Source: Victivallales bacterium (GTDB taxonomy: Bacteria > Verrucomicrobiota > Lentisphaeria > Victivallales > JAUVCU01). Taken from it: DNA of 6,730 nucleotides. The DNA is taken from positions 1 through 6,730 of the forward strand of contig JAOZMT010000121.1 in the NCBI GenBank assembly GCA_029934175.1, given 5' to 3'. The position numbers were made by a program, and so were the translations under genes. Below are positions 1 to 6,556 of this stretch, piece by piece. Under the pieces are notes generated by a model, which worked only from the letters and a program-made list of their open reading frames with translations, had not been told where the DNA came from and did not search any database. How positions within the stretch are numbered: position 1 is the first letter of the stretch; each line of letters begins with the position of its first letter.

Positions 1-150
1 GGTTAAATTATTAAATTGTAAAAATTAAGAGGACAACTGTTTTTAAAGAGGATACTATATTAGTTATTACTGAAAGAATTTGATGAATCATATTTTTATT
101 GGTTGAAAGCTTTTCTTTCATTAATTGCTTAGCCGTTGTTTTTGTGCCTA

Positions 151-492
151 TTAATTTTTCAATGCCGTACCTCTCTTTGGTTTTGTTGCGATTATATGTT
201 TCATTCTTAATTTTGAATATTCTATCCCTAATTTTATCCATTCCGAACATAGTTCTTTGAAATTATTATAATTATCTACTTCTATTTTTATGTCTGATAT
301 AAATTCTTTTCTAATATAATCAGTCTTACTTTTCATCTCATGAGTATAACTTAATTGATAATAAGATCCTGTTTTTTCTTTAGGGTTTTTATATTGTTTA
401 GTTAATGTTCCTGGTCTTATTAAATCTACTTTTTCTAAAAGCTTTTTGATTTCTAAAATCCTGTTTTCAATTTCCTGCATTTTATCTTGCAT
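151..492 (-). CDS. DUF6788-like small protein, probable insertion-element accessory gene
   Basis: This encodes a 113-residue soluble protein. The start is the ATG at 492 because a perfect AGGAGG lies at 498-503, five bases upstream. The open frame extends further upstream to 579, but that part has no ribosome site and reads as intergenic. The N-terminus (about residues 1-24) is a charged helix. It is followed by RPGTLTKQY (26-34), GSYYQLSYTH (42-51), YIRKEF (59-64) and a C-terminal helix FKELCSEWIKLGIEYSKLRMK (78-98). This order matches my memory of DUF6788-type proteins, which are often encoded immediately before a transposase gene. The molecular role is unknown; nucleic-acid binding is only a guess from the many basic residues. 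No transposase frame follows: all three minus-strand frames below 150 hit stops. It may therefore be an orphan or a decayed element. The gene is confident; the family assignment comes from memory and is moderate. Confidence 0.72.
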   Translation of the reverse strand: MQDKMQEIENRILEIKKLLEKVDLIRPGTLTKQYKNPKEKTGSYYQLSYTHEMKSKTDYIRKEFISDIKIEVDNYNNFKELCSEWIKLGIEYSKLRMKHIIATKPKRGTALKN

Positions 493-830
493 ATTATCCT
501 CCTGTTTTTGAATTAGTATAAAATATATAACATAGCATATATATGCTTTATTACAAGTAAAATAAGATATTATATACATTTTTTAATGGAAAGTTGGAAT
601 TTATGATATTTTACAATTTATTGATGCTAAAATTTTTATATCTTCGGACTGAATTACTGAAAAAGAGCGCTTTAATTATCATATATTAAAAAGGATGTTG
701 AAAGGGTATTTTATGTCTAATTTCTTTGTAATAAATCACTTTTAACATCATAGATTGAGCGAATCAGATATCCACATTAAATAATAATAATATCATATTC
801 TCTCCAAATAGGCTGTCATTTAGAACCTTC
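493..830. other. 338-bp gene-free stretch between the operon end and the DUF6788-like gene
   Basis: Very AT-rich and free of any reading frame with a believable start and ribosome site. I looked for an intrinsic terminator just after the isomerase stop at 831 and found no GC-rich stem followed by a T run on the minus strand, so how the long operon ends is not visible here. The only ordered structure I can support is the 14-bp palindrome at 534-547. The left border of any insertion element carrying the DUF6788-like gene should lie in this stretch, but I could not identify terminal inverted repeats. Confidence 0.6.
534..547. promoter_or_regulatory. 14-bp perfect palindrome upstream of the DUF6788-like gene
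   Basis: AGCATATATATGCT is perfectly self-complementary and centred about 50 bases upstream of the ATG at 492. On the minus strand it lies between TTGTAA (about 551-556), a weak -35 candidate, and the AT-rich TATATT/TATACT hexamers at about 515-527 that could serve as a -10. This is an operator-like position, but the spacings are not ideal. Short AT palindromes also arise by chance in such AT-rich DNA. Confidence 0.25.
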
Positions 831-1862
831 TCAATTTAGGTTATTGATAATATTTCTTCTTTTGATTTCTTTTTTTATTATATTATCAATCTGAGAATTT
901 GCTTGTTTATATTGTAAGTCGATTGATATATCTTTTTTTAACTCTTCATCTAAAGGAAAAACTTTATATTCTTGCCCTTTCTGTGCTTTGATGATGTGAT
1001 AACCAAAGAAACTTGTAACAATCTGACTTACTTCGCCTTCTTCTAATTTAAAAAGAGCTTTTTCAAATTCTGCAACCATTTTACCTCTTTCAAACATTCC
1101 AAGGTCTCCACCTTTTATACTACTGCCACATTGACTTTCAGTTTTTGCGATTTGTGCAAAATCTTCTCCGTTTTTCAACCTTTCTTGTATAGCCTTTATT
1201 TTCTGAATAGCTTCATCGTGAAATTGTTTTTCGCGTCCTTTTGGCTTAATTAAAATATGAGATGCACTTAGATATTCTTTTTGTGTATATTTTGCAATGT
1301 TTGTTTCATATTCATCTTTAACCTGCTGCTCTGTTATAATTATTTTATCAATAATAGCAACTTTTTTATATTCTTCAATAGCTAGTTTAATTTGAATTTC
1401 TTTATTTTTCATTCCTTCTTTAAAATATTCTTCTTCTGTCACGCCAGCTTCTTTTAAAAAAAGATTAAAGCTTTCTAATCTCTCTGGTGTGTAAGTAGAC
1501 TTTTCTCTAAGTAATACTTTTAAAACAAGAGCTTCTGAGGGAATTATTCCTATTTTTTTAGCCAAATTTAACATAATGTTTTTATCAATTTCTCGAGTTA
1601 CATATCCATTTGCAATTTCCTTTATTTCATCAAGTTCGCGAGAATGATGGTGTGAACACTGTTGCTCATTACATTTTATAAATTCTTTTATCTTTAAAAT
1701 TAAATCTTCTTTTTTAAGAATAAAATCATCTATTTGCAAAACAACCTCTGGAACAAAACTCCAATCATATTCTTGTTCAGCTGCGACTTGTGCAGTTTTA
1801 GTTTCTGCATAAATCGCAAAACTTGAAATCATCATTAAAATCATTAAAATCTTACTCATCAT
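831..1862 (-). CDS. Exported parvulin-type peptidyl-prolyl cis-trans isomerase (SurA/PrsA-like)
   Basis: This encodes a 343-residue protein predicted to isomerise prolyl bonds and chaperone exported proteins in the periplasm or at the membrane surface. An N-terminal signal peptide (about residues 1-19, ending AIYA before ETKT) has no lipobox cysteine. Residues 20-195 form a helical, charged chaperone-like region as in SurA/PrsA. Residues 196-294 are one parvulin domain, with SASHILIKPKG, the SQCGSSIKGGDLGMFERGKM loop, FEKALFKLEEGEVSQIV and FGYHIIKA. A Lys-rich helical tail follows. A TTG at 1865 could extend the frame, but it is only 2 bases from AAGGAG (1868-1873). The ATG at 1862 has 5-base spacing and the ATG at 1859 has 8, so either is plausible. 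The start overlaps the end of the upstream kinase gene by 8-11 bases. C64-x4-C69-x-H71-H72-H73 in the N-terminal region is unusual and could bind metal. It is the last gene of the operon. Confidence 0.88.
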   Translation of the reverse strand: MMSKILMILMMISSFAIYAETKTAQVAAEQEYDWSFVPEVVLQIDDFILKKEDLILKIKEFIKCNEQQCSHHHSRELDEIKEIANGYVTREIDKNIMLNLAKKIGIIPSEALVLKVLLREKSTYTPERLESFNLFLKEAGVTEEEYFKEGMKNKEIQIKLAIEEYKKVAIIDKIIITEQQVKDEYETNIAKYTQKEYLSASHILIKPKGREKQFHDEAIQKIKAIQERLKNGEDFAQIAKTESQCGSSIKGGDLGMFERGKMVAEFEKALFKLEEGEVSQIVTSFFGYHIIKAQKGQEYKVFPLDEELKKDISIDLQYKQANSQIDNIIKKEIKRRNIINNLN

Positions 1863-2859
1863 CAAAACTCCTTATTAGTTCATTTAACATAACAGATACT
1901 GTTCCAACTTTTCCTACAACAATACCAGCTGCATGGTTCGCAATTATAGCAGCTTCAACGCCTGTAGCACCTCCTAAAAGTGCAAGTGTGAAGGCTGATA
2001 TAACAGTATCGCCAGCTCCAGAAACATCGAACACCTCACGAGCTCTAGTTGGAATAACTTTAACATTTCCATTTTTTTCAAACAAAGCCATTCCTTGACT
2101 TCCTAAAGTAATTAATAAGTATTGTGGAGCCCATTCTTCAGCAAGTTTTTCAGAAACTGCGATTAGTGCAGAATCATCTAGAACAGGAGTCTTAGGTTCT
2201 GAATTATATACTCCAGCTAAACCAAATGCTTCCATTCTATTTGGTGTAATTAATGTCAAATTTTTTGTTTTTAGAGGATGTCCAGGGTGTGGATCGAGTG
2301 TAATAAACAAATTATATTCTTTAGCTATATTATTAATTTTTTCAACAGTTGCTATATCAAGTAAACCTTTAGCATAATCTTCAATAAGAATAGCATCTAT
2401 TTTTTTATTTTTTGCGAGTTGTGCAATATCATCTATAATCTTGTCTCTATAATATTTACTAACTTCATTAGTTGTTTCATAGTCAATTCTTAAAAGTTGT
2501 TGACCAGATGACATCACGCGTTGTTTTTCAATTGTAACTCTATCACTTGACGAATATACAGAATCAGCATTTATATTATATTCAGCCAAAAGGGAGCGAA
2601 CTTTTTTTGCATTTTCATCATCTCCAATAACGCCACAAGCATACACATTTCCACTAAGAGTTACAATATTTCTCATAACATTAGATGCACCACCTAAGCA
2701 TTGTGTTTTCTTATTAATTTGAACAACAGGCACAGGAGCTTCTGGAGAAATTCTTGAGGTATCTCCCCAAACATATACATCAAGCATTAAATCTCCAATC
2801 ACAGCAATATTTTTTGTCTTAAATGTAGAGATAATTTCAGTTAACCTCGACTTATTCAT
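1852..2859 (-). CDS. rfaE1: D-glycero-beta-D-manno-heptose-7-phosphate kinase (RfaE1 / HldE N-terminal type)
   Basis: This encodes a 335-residue PfkB/ribokinase-fold sugar kinase. In the family it phosphorylates heptose 7-phosphate at C1, a cytosolic step toward the ADP-heptose used in LPS core. Visible motifs, in order, are GDLMLDVYVWG (22-32), ISPEAPVPVV (37-46, a hallmark of the RfaE group), GGASNV (56-61), DYAKG (161-165), TPN (205-207) and DVSGAGDTV (278-286), with D284 as the catalytic base. Length fits the kinase alone; the nucleotidyltransferase half of bifunctional HldE is absent and must be encoded elsewhere. A TTG at 2865 gives two more residues, but AAGG (2866-2869) touches it, whereas the ATG at 2859 is spaced 6 bases. 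The start overlaps the stop of the preceding membrane-protein gene by 8 bases (ATGAATAA), suggesting translational coupling. A related PfkB carbohydrate kinase with another substrate cannot be fully excluded. Confidence 0.9.
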   Translation of the reverse strand: MNKSRLTEIISTFKTKNIAVIGDLMLDVYVWGDTSRISPEAPVPVVQINKKTQCLGGASNVMRNIVTLSGNVYACGVIGDDENAKKVRSLLAEYNINADSVYSSSDRVTIEKQRVMSSGQQLLRIDYETTNEVSKYYRDKIIDDIAQLAKNKKIDAILIEDYAKGLLDIATVEKINNIAKEYNLFITLDPHPGHPLKTKNLTLITPNRMEAFGLAGVYNSEPKTPVLDDSALIAVSEKLAEEWAPQYLLITLGSQGMALFEKNGNVKVIPTRAREVFDVSGAGDTVISAFTLALLGGATGVEAAIIANHAAGIVVGKVGTVSVMLNELIRSFDDE

Positions 2860-3283
2860 TTTCAACCTTATTTTTTAATTCTTCTATATATATTGATAAA
2901 TCTAATTTTTCATCTTTAACAAAAGTTTTTTTGTTATCCCAATGCCTAATAAAAGGTTCAAAAGCTATAAGGTCATTTTTAAGAGTTGAAATTTGTTCTC
3001 TAGTCATTTTTTCGCTATTATCCCGAATATATATTGCCATACTATCTAAACATTTTTTAGCAGGCTTAGACTCTTCAAATTTTATCCCTTTCAATTCAGA
3101 TCGTAAAGAGTCTTGTAAAGATATAAGAGAAGCAATAGCAACTTCTCGTTCCCATAATTCTTCTCGTTTTAATTGACTAGGCAAATATGTTGCAAGTAAA
3201 ATTTCAAATATTATTAATCCTGCAAGTAAAAATATAGCTATAAAAGTAATATAATCTTTCTTTAATTTTGTTTTATTTCTCAA
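2852..3283 (-). CDS. Single-pass membrane protein of unknown function
   Basis: This encodes a 143-residue protein that I do not recognise. A short basic N-terminus (RNKTKLKKD) precedes one strongly hydrophobic segment at about residues 11-33, consistent with a signal anchor that leaves about 110 residues outside the cytoplasm. The rest is highly charged and mostly helical: LKREELWEREVAIASLISLQDSLRSEL (38-64) may form a short coiled coil, C78 is the only cysteine, and EPFIRHWDNKK (109-119) is aromatic-rich. The start is TTG at 3283. AAGGAGG (3290-3296) is spaced 6 bases from it and overlaps the stop of lysA, no in-frame ATG lies nearby, and starting later would cut the membrane segment. It begins 11 bases after lysA and overlaps the kinase gene by 8 bases, so it is firmly in the operon. 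The layout (short cytoplasmic tail, one membrane segment, helical outer part) superficially resembles divisome proteins such as FtsL/FtsB, but I see no specific motif. Confidence 0.82.
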   Translation of the reverse strand: MRNKTKLKKDYITFIAIFLLAGLIIFEILLATYLPSQLKREELWEREVAIASLISLQDSLRSELKGIKFEESKPAKKCLDSMAIYIRDNSEKMTREQISTLKNDLIAFEPFIRHWDNKKTFVKDEKLDLSIYIEELKNKVENE

Positions 3284-3294
3284 GATGCACCTCC

Positions 3295-4566
3295 TTATTT
3301 TTTGTCTAAATGTTCAGGGACTGAAACTCCTAAAATCATTTCTTTAAAACCTTCTCGTTTGCGTATCAACCAATGTTCTTTATCTTTAACAAGAACCTCA
3401 GCAGGGCGTAAACGACCATTATATTGATAACTCATAGCATACCCATAAGCTCCAGCATTTTCTACCACAACCAAATCTCCTTCTGCGATTGATGCAGGTA
3501 ATTCTCGGTCTTTAACCCAAAAATCAGTATTCTCGCATAATTGACCACATAATCCAACTTTTTCTCTTTTCTCAGACTCTTTTCCATCTACAAAAATATG
3601 ATGATATGAACCATACATAGCAGGTCTTGCAAGTGTATTCATTCCTATATCTGTGCCTATAATCTTTTTATATGCATTTTTTATAGAATGAACTTTTCCA
3701 ATAAGATAACCTGCATTACCCACAAAATACCTTGCAGGTTCCATCATTAATCTAGGTGATGCTAAATTGTATTCTTCAACCTTTTTAGAAAAAGTATTTG
3801 CTACTCGTTTTGCCGCTTCATCAATATCTAATTCTTCTTCTTCATCACTATAAGGAATTCCTAATCCTCCACCCAAGTCGATAAATTCAAAGTTGATTTT
3901 TAACTCTTGACCAGCCTTACCAATAATATCCATAAGTAATTCTGTGATAAATGCAAAGTATTCAGGATCAATAATACACGATCCAGGCATCATGTGTGCT
4001 CCAAATCTTGTAATCCCAGCTTCTTTAGCTTGTTTGTAAGCATCTAAAACTTGATCTGGATGCAACCCAAATTTTGCATTTGGACCAGCATTTGTTACAA
4101 ACTCTCCAACATTACTTCGTCCATATCCAGGATTTATTCTAAATGATAAAATTTCAGGTTTGCCCTGTTTTAAAACTCTAGGCAACAATGAAATATCATC
4201 TAAATTAAAAATAACTCCACTATCGAGTCCAGCTTTTATATCAGCATCCGATAAAAAATTTCCACTAAACATAACATCTTCACCGCCAAGTCCAATTTTT
4301 TTTGCGGCAAGTATTTCATTAACACTCGCAGCATCAATACCAGCACCTTCTTGTCTTAAGATATTTGCAATAGCTAAATTATTACATGCTTTGATTGCAT
4401 AAAAAAATCTAAAATTAGAATAATATTTAGAAAAAGCCTTAAAAGCTTTTCTATAATTTTTTCTAATAGTATCCTCTTCATAGACATAAATAGGAGTCCC
4501 ATAATTTTCTGCTAATTCTTTAGTTTCAACATTGCCAATATAAATATTATCATCAATAATTTCCAT
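3295..4566 (-). CDS. lysA: Diaminopimelate decarboxylase
   Basis: This encodes a 423-residue PLP enzyme of fold type III that converts meso-diaminopimelate to L-lysine, the last step of lysine synthesis in the cytosol. The PLP lysine is K59 in FFYAIKACNN. The barrel carries RINPGYGR (143-150), GGGLGIPY (232-239) and EPARYF (276-281). The C-terminal beta domain supplies the partner-subunit motif CGQLCENTD (340-348, with C344 at the family cysteine) and ENAGAYGYAMSYQYN (369-383). Where many LysA proteins have HIGSQ, this one reads AHMMPGSCI (190-198), keeping the histidine and GS. The start is ATG at 4566, with AAGGAG at 4575-4580 spaced 8 bases. The frame is open 22 codons further upstream, but that lies inside alr. 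Only one base separates it from the alr stop (TGA-A-ATG), so coupling is likely. A related basic-amino-acid decarboxylase is possible but less likely in this setting. Confidence 0.9.
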   Translation of the reverse strand: MEIIDDNIYIGNVETKELAENYGTPIYVYEEDTIRKNYRKAFKAFSKYYSNFRFFYAIKACNNLAIANILRQEGAGIDAASVNEILAAKKIGLGGEDVMFSGNFLSDADIKAGLDSGVIFNLDDISLLPRVLKQGKPEILSFRINPGYGRSNVGEFVTNAGPNAKFGLHPDQVLDAYKQAKEAGITRFGAHMMPGSCIIDPEYFAFITELLMDIIGKAGQELKINFEFIDLGGGLGIPYSDEEEELDIDEAAKRVANTFSKKVEEYNLASPRLMMEPARYFVGNAGYLIGKVHSIKNAYKKIIGTDIGMNTLARPAMYGSYHHIFVDGKESEKREKVGLCGQLCENTDFWVKDRELPASIAEGDLVVVENAGAYGYAMSYQYNGRLRPAEVLVKDKEHWLIRKREGFKEMILGVSVPEHLDKK

Positions 4567-4567
4567 T

Positions 4568-5701
4568 TCATTTTCTCCTTTTATATACTTTATGAACTCT
4601 TGGACCGATTGCACAAAGAATATCATAAACATTTGTTTGTTTTATTTTAGCAATATCTGCAAGAGATATTTGCTCTGATTTTGATTTTCCTATAATAATA
4701 ACTTCATCTTCAACCTTCACATTTTGTAATTCTGATACATCTACAGTTATATAATCCATAGAGACCCGTCCAACGACCGGGCATTTAGTATCATTTATAA
4801 TTACTTCAAACTTATTTCCTATAGCAAATGGAACCCCATCTGCATATCCCGCAGATACTGTTGCAATTGTTTTATCTTTATGTAAAACATAAGTTTCAGA
4901 ATATCCGACAGATGCACCTTTTAAAAGTTTACGAATAGATACTACTTTACTTTTCAAAGTAATCGCAGGAATTAATCCCAAAGGATTATTTTCACATGCG
5001 CCATACAAATTAATTCCTGTTCTAATTAAATTAAAAGGCTCTATATGACTTTCATTAAAATTATTAACCGCCTGACTATTTGCAATATGAATATTATCAA
5101 ATGAGATATTAGATTTTTTCAAATCATCTAACAATTCTTTGAAAACATTAATTTGTTTCATCGTTTTATTATTTTCTGCATCATCCGAAGATGAAAAATG
5201 AGAAAAAATACCAGTTACCTTTATGTGTTTTAAAGCAACTATTTTTTTTATTTCAGCCAAAGCCTTTTCTTGTAATATTCCAAGTCTCCCCATGCCTGTA
5301 TCAATTAATAAATTACATTCAGCAATTTTATTATACTTTTTAGCATATTGATTAATTTTCTCCGCTATTTCAAAGTCTGTTATAGGAAGTATAACATCAT
5401 TTTTAATAGCTAAAGGTATTTCATCATTCAGTAGATTTCCCAATATAAGAATTTTTAAATTTAAATGTATTAAAGATAAAGCTTCCTCAAAACTGGCGAC
5501 TCCAATCAAATCCACTCCTGTTTTTTGCATAAGTCTTGCAATTTCTGAAGCACCTAAACCATAAGCATTAGCCTTTAATACAACTAGTAGCTTACAATTA
5601 GGTTGCACTTTATCTTGCATCTTTACATAATTCTCTCGAATTGCAGACAAATCAACTTCAACCCATATTCTTTTTGACTCTAAATACCTTTCATTTAACA
5701 T
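4568..5701 (-). CDS. alr: Alanine racemase
   Basis: This encodes a 377-residue PLP enzyme that interconverts L- and D-alanine, supplying D-alanine for peptidoglycan. The N-terminal barrel has VEVDLSAIRENY (14-25), the PLP lysine K43 in VLKANAYGLG, DTGMGRLG (134-141), SHFSSSD (167-173), ANSQA (207-211) and RTGINLYG (227-234). The C-terminal beta domain has the catalytic tyrosine of the partner subunit, Y267 in SVGYSETY, then SAGYADGVPF (283-292), VGRVSMDYITVDVS (310-323) and IGPRVHKVY (365-373). Length is typical of the family. The start is the ATG at 5701, the only reasonable choice because a stop lies five codons upstream. Its ribosome site is poor, with no clear GGAG before it, unlike most genes here. 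It starts 25 bases after the small exported protein gene, so readthrough from there or a weak promoter of its own are both possible. It nearly abuts lysA. Confidence 0.94.
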   Translation of the reverse strand: MLNERYLESKRIWVEVDLSAIRENYVKMQDKVQPNCKLLVVLKANAYGLGASEIARLMQKTGVDLIGVASFEEALSLIHLNLKILILGNLLNDEIPLAIKNDVILPITDFEIAEKINQYAKKYNKIAECNLLIDTGMGRLGILQEKALAEIKKIVALKHIKVTGIFSHFSSSDDAENNKTMKQINVFKELLDDLKKSNISFDNIHIANSQAVNNFNESHIEPFNLIRTGINLYGACENNPLGLIPAITLKSKVVSIRKLLKGASVGYSETYVLHKDKTIATVSAGYADGVPFAIGNKFEVIINDTKCPVVGRVSMDYITVDVSELQNVKVEDEVIIIGKSKSEQISLADIAKIKQTNVYDILCAIGPRVHKVYKRRK

Positions 5702-5726
5702 AATTATACATATTTACAAAAGCAAC

Positions 5727-6062
5727 CTATTTTTTTGAACATTTCAATTTTAAATTTTTTTTAGCTGCGGAGTATGCATTTCTACCTTTTTTCATTAACT
5801 CTGCATCTCCAGTTGCATACGCTTTTGAAATAATTCGCTTTGCTGCAGCACATTCTTGATAAGCTTTTGCTAATGCATTATTTCCATTTTCTTTAGCTTT
5901 TGTAGCTTTTGAATCATAATGCTTTGCATAGCCTTCATATTTCTTTGCAGACTCTGCAGATGATGATATTTTTTTAGACTTACAATTTTCTTTAGCAAAT
6001 GAAGTATTAATAGATAAACTAATAAAAACAATGCATACTGTGATGAATATTTTTTTTAACAT
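5727..6062 (-). CDS. Small exported Lys/Ala-rich protein with three cysteines, unknown function
   Basis: This encodes a 111-residue protein I do not recognise. It has a signal peptide at about residues 1-23 (basic MLKK, hydrophobic core, SFA before KENC), so the mature part of about 88 residues is expected in the periplasm. The mature chain is very rich in Lys, Ala, Ser and Tyr, has little hydrophobic core, and reads as two or three amphipathic helices, with A/Y-spaced stretches at 37-58, 60-82 and 86-105. Mature cysteines are C27, C71 and C108; the outer two flank the helical part and could form a disulfide. The start is ATG at 6062 with only a weak AGAAGA ahead. It lies 13 bases after the thioredoxin-like gene, and both signal peptides end in SFA. 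The pairing suggests a possible redox partner or a shared envelope role; this is inference only. Confidence 0.75.
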   Translation of the reverse strand: MLKKIFITVCIVFISLSINTSFAKENCKSKKISSSAESAKKYEGYAKHYDSKATKAKENGNNALAKAYQECAAAKRIISKAYATGDAELMKKGRNAYSAAKKNLKLKCSKK

Positions 6063-6075
6063 AATTTTCTTCTGA

Positions 6076-6507
6076 TTATTTAATAAATTTTTCTAAATGT
6101 TTTATATATTTTTTAGGTCCTCCAGCTTGATAACCAGTTTTTCCAAGAACTGTTCCTTCTGCATCAATGACAAGTATTGTAGGATAGCCACGAACTTTAT
6201 ATTTTTTTGCAAGTTTACTATTTTGTCTTTTTTCTTTACTTGATATTTTTTTTCTACTAGGAAAGTCCGCCATAAACAAAATAACATTCTTTTTTGCCCA
6301 AGCTTTAAATTCCTTTTTCTTAAAAACCTCTTTATCCAATTTAATACACCAACCACACCAATCAGAACCTGTGAAATCAATAACTATTGGCAAGTTTTTT
6401 TCTTTTGATAATTTTTGTGCCTCCGCAAAATCAGTTAACCATCCTTCTGATGCGAAACTCATTGTTGCTACTGCCGATAAAACGATTGTTAATAAAATCT
6501 TTTTCAT
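6076..6507 (-). CDS. Exported thioredoxin-family protein (thiol-disulfide exchange)
   Basis: This encodes a 143-residue thioredoxin-fold protein, probably acting on disulfides in the periplasm. The signal peptide spans about residues 1-19 (MKKILL, hydrophobic core, SFA before SEGW). The fold begins with PIVIDFTGSDWCGWC: the redox pair is C51 and C54 in a CGWC motif preceded by SDW, a style seen in the Thioredoxin_7/DUF255-like group rather than classical WCGPC thioredoxin. The cis-proline loop is RGYPTILV with P109, followed by the final strand and helix (DAEGTVLGKTGYQAGG...). The insertion at about 84-98 is very basic (SRKKISSKEKRQ). The start is the ATG at 6507, with AAGGAG (6517-6522) spaced 9 bases. 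A TTG at 6513 would leave only 3 bases. It is the first visible gene of the operon and sits behind a probable promoter with a palindrome. The substrate is unknown; the neighbouring three-cysteine protein is a candidate. Confidence 0.88.
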   Translation of the reverse strand: MKKILLTIVLSAVATMSFASEGWLTDFAEAQKLSKEKNLPIVIDFTGSDWCGWCIKLDKEVFKKKEFKAWAKKNVILFMADFPSRKKISSKEKRQNSKLAKKYKVRGYPTILVIDAEGTVLGKTGYQAGGPKKYIKHLEKFIK

Positions 6508-6539
6508 TTTCAAATACTCCTTTTTTGTTATAATTTATA

Positions 6540-6556
6540 AAACTTATAATAAGTTT
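6540..6556. promoter_or_regulatory. 17-bp perfect palindrome, candidate operator
   Basis: AAACTTATAATAAGTTT has two 8-base arms around one central A. The AACTTAT-A-ATAAGTT core has the 7-1-7 geometry known for operators of Fur/PerR-family repressors, although the bases do not match their consensus well. It sits 33-49 bases ahead of the thioredoxin-gene ATG and overlaps both candidate -10 boxes, which would suit a repressor site. Chance is possible in such AT-rich DNA. Confidence 0.35.

Noticed and set aside
11..250. A 79-codon minus-strand frame overlapping the end of the DUF6788-like gene, considered as a frameshifted extension or transposase start
   Set aside because: It overlaps the gene in another frame, shows no recognisable protein pattern, has no ribosome site and no clear slippery heptamer in the overlap, and stops before the window edge.
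663..675. AAAGAGCGCTTT as a possible terminator stem after the operon
   Set aside because: The stem is only about four pairs, lies over 150 bases past the last stop codon, and has no adequate T run on the relevant strand.
703..747. A possible 10-codon plus-strand peptide after AAAGGG in the gene-free stretch (ATGTCTAATTTC...)
   Set aside because: It is too short, with nothing to support translation beyond a chance ribosome-like sequence.
1829..1853. Short tandem AATCATTAAA-like units
   Set aside because: They encode the Met/Ile/Leu-rich signal peptide of the isomerase; the repetition is explained by that composition.
1823..2098. A plus-strand open frame antisense to the isomerase start and kinase end
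   Set aside because: It lies opposite strongly recognisable kinase motifs, is rich in low-complexity Ser/Pro/Thr typical of antisense shadows, and has no ribosome site.
2931..3176. A plus-strand open frame opposite the unknown membrane protein gene
   Set aside because: The minus-strand gene has a strong ribosome site, operon context and a clear membrane segment; the plus-strand frame has none of these.
4160..4402. A plus-strand open frame inside lysA
   Set aside because: It is fully antisense to conserved LysA sequence including the PLP-lysine region; composition is that of a shadow frame.
6102..6380. A second minus-strand frame inside the thioredoxin gene
   Set aside because: It is an out-of-frame shadow of a gene whose CGWC and cis-proline motifs are clear in the other frame.
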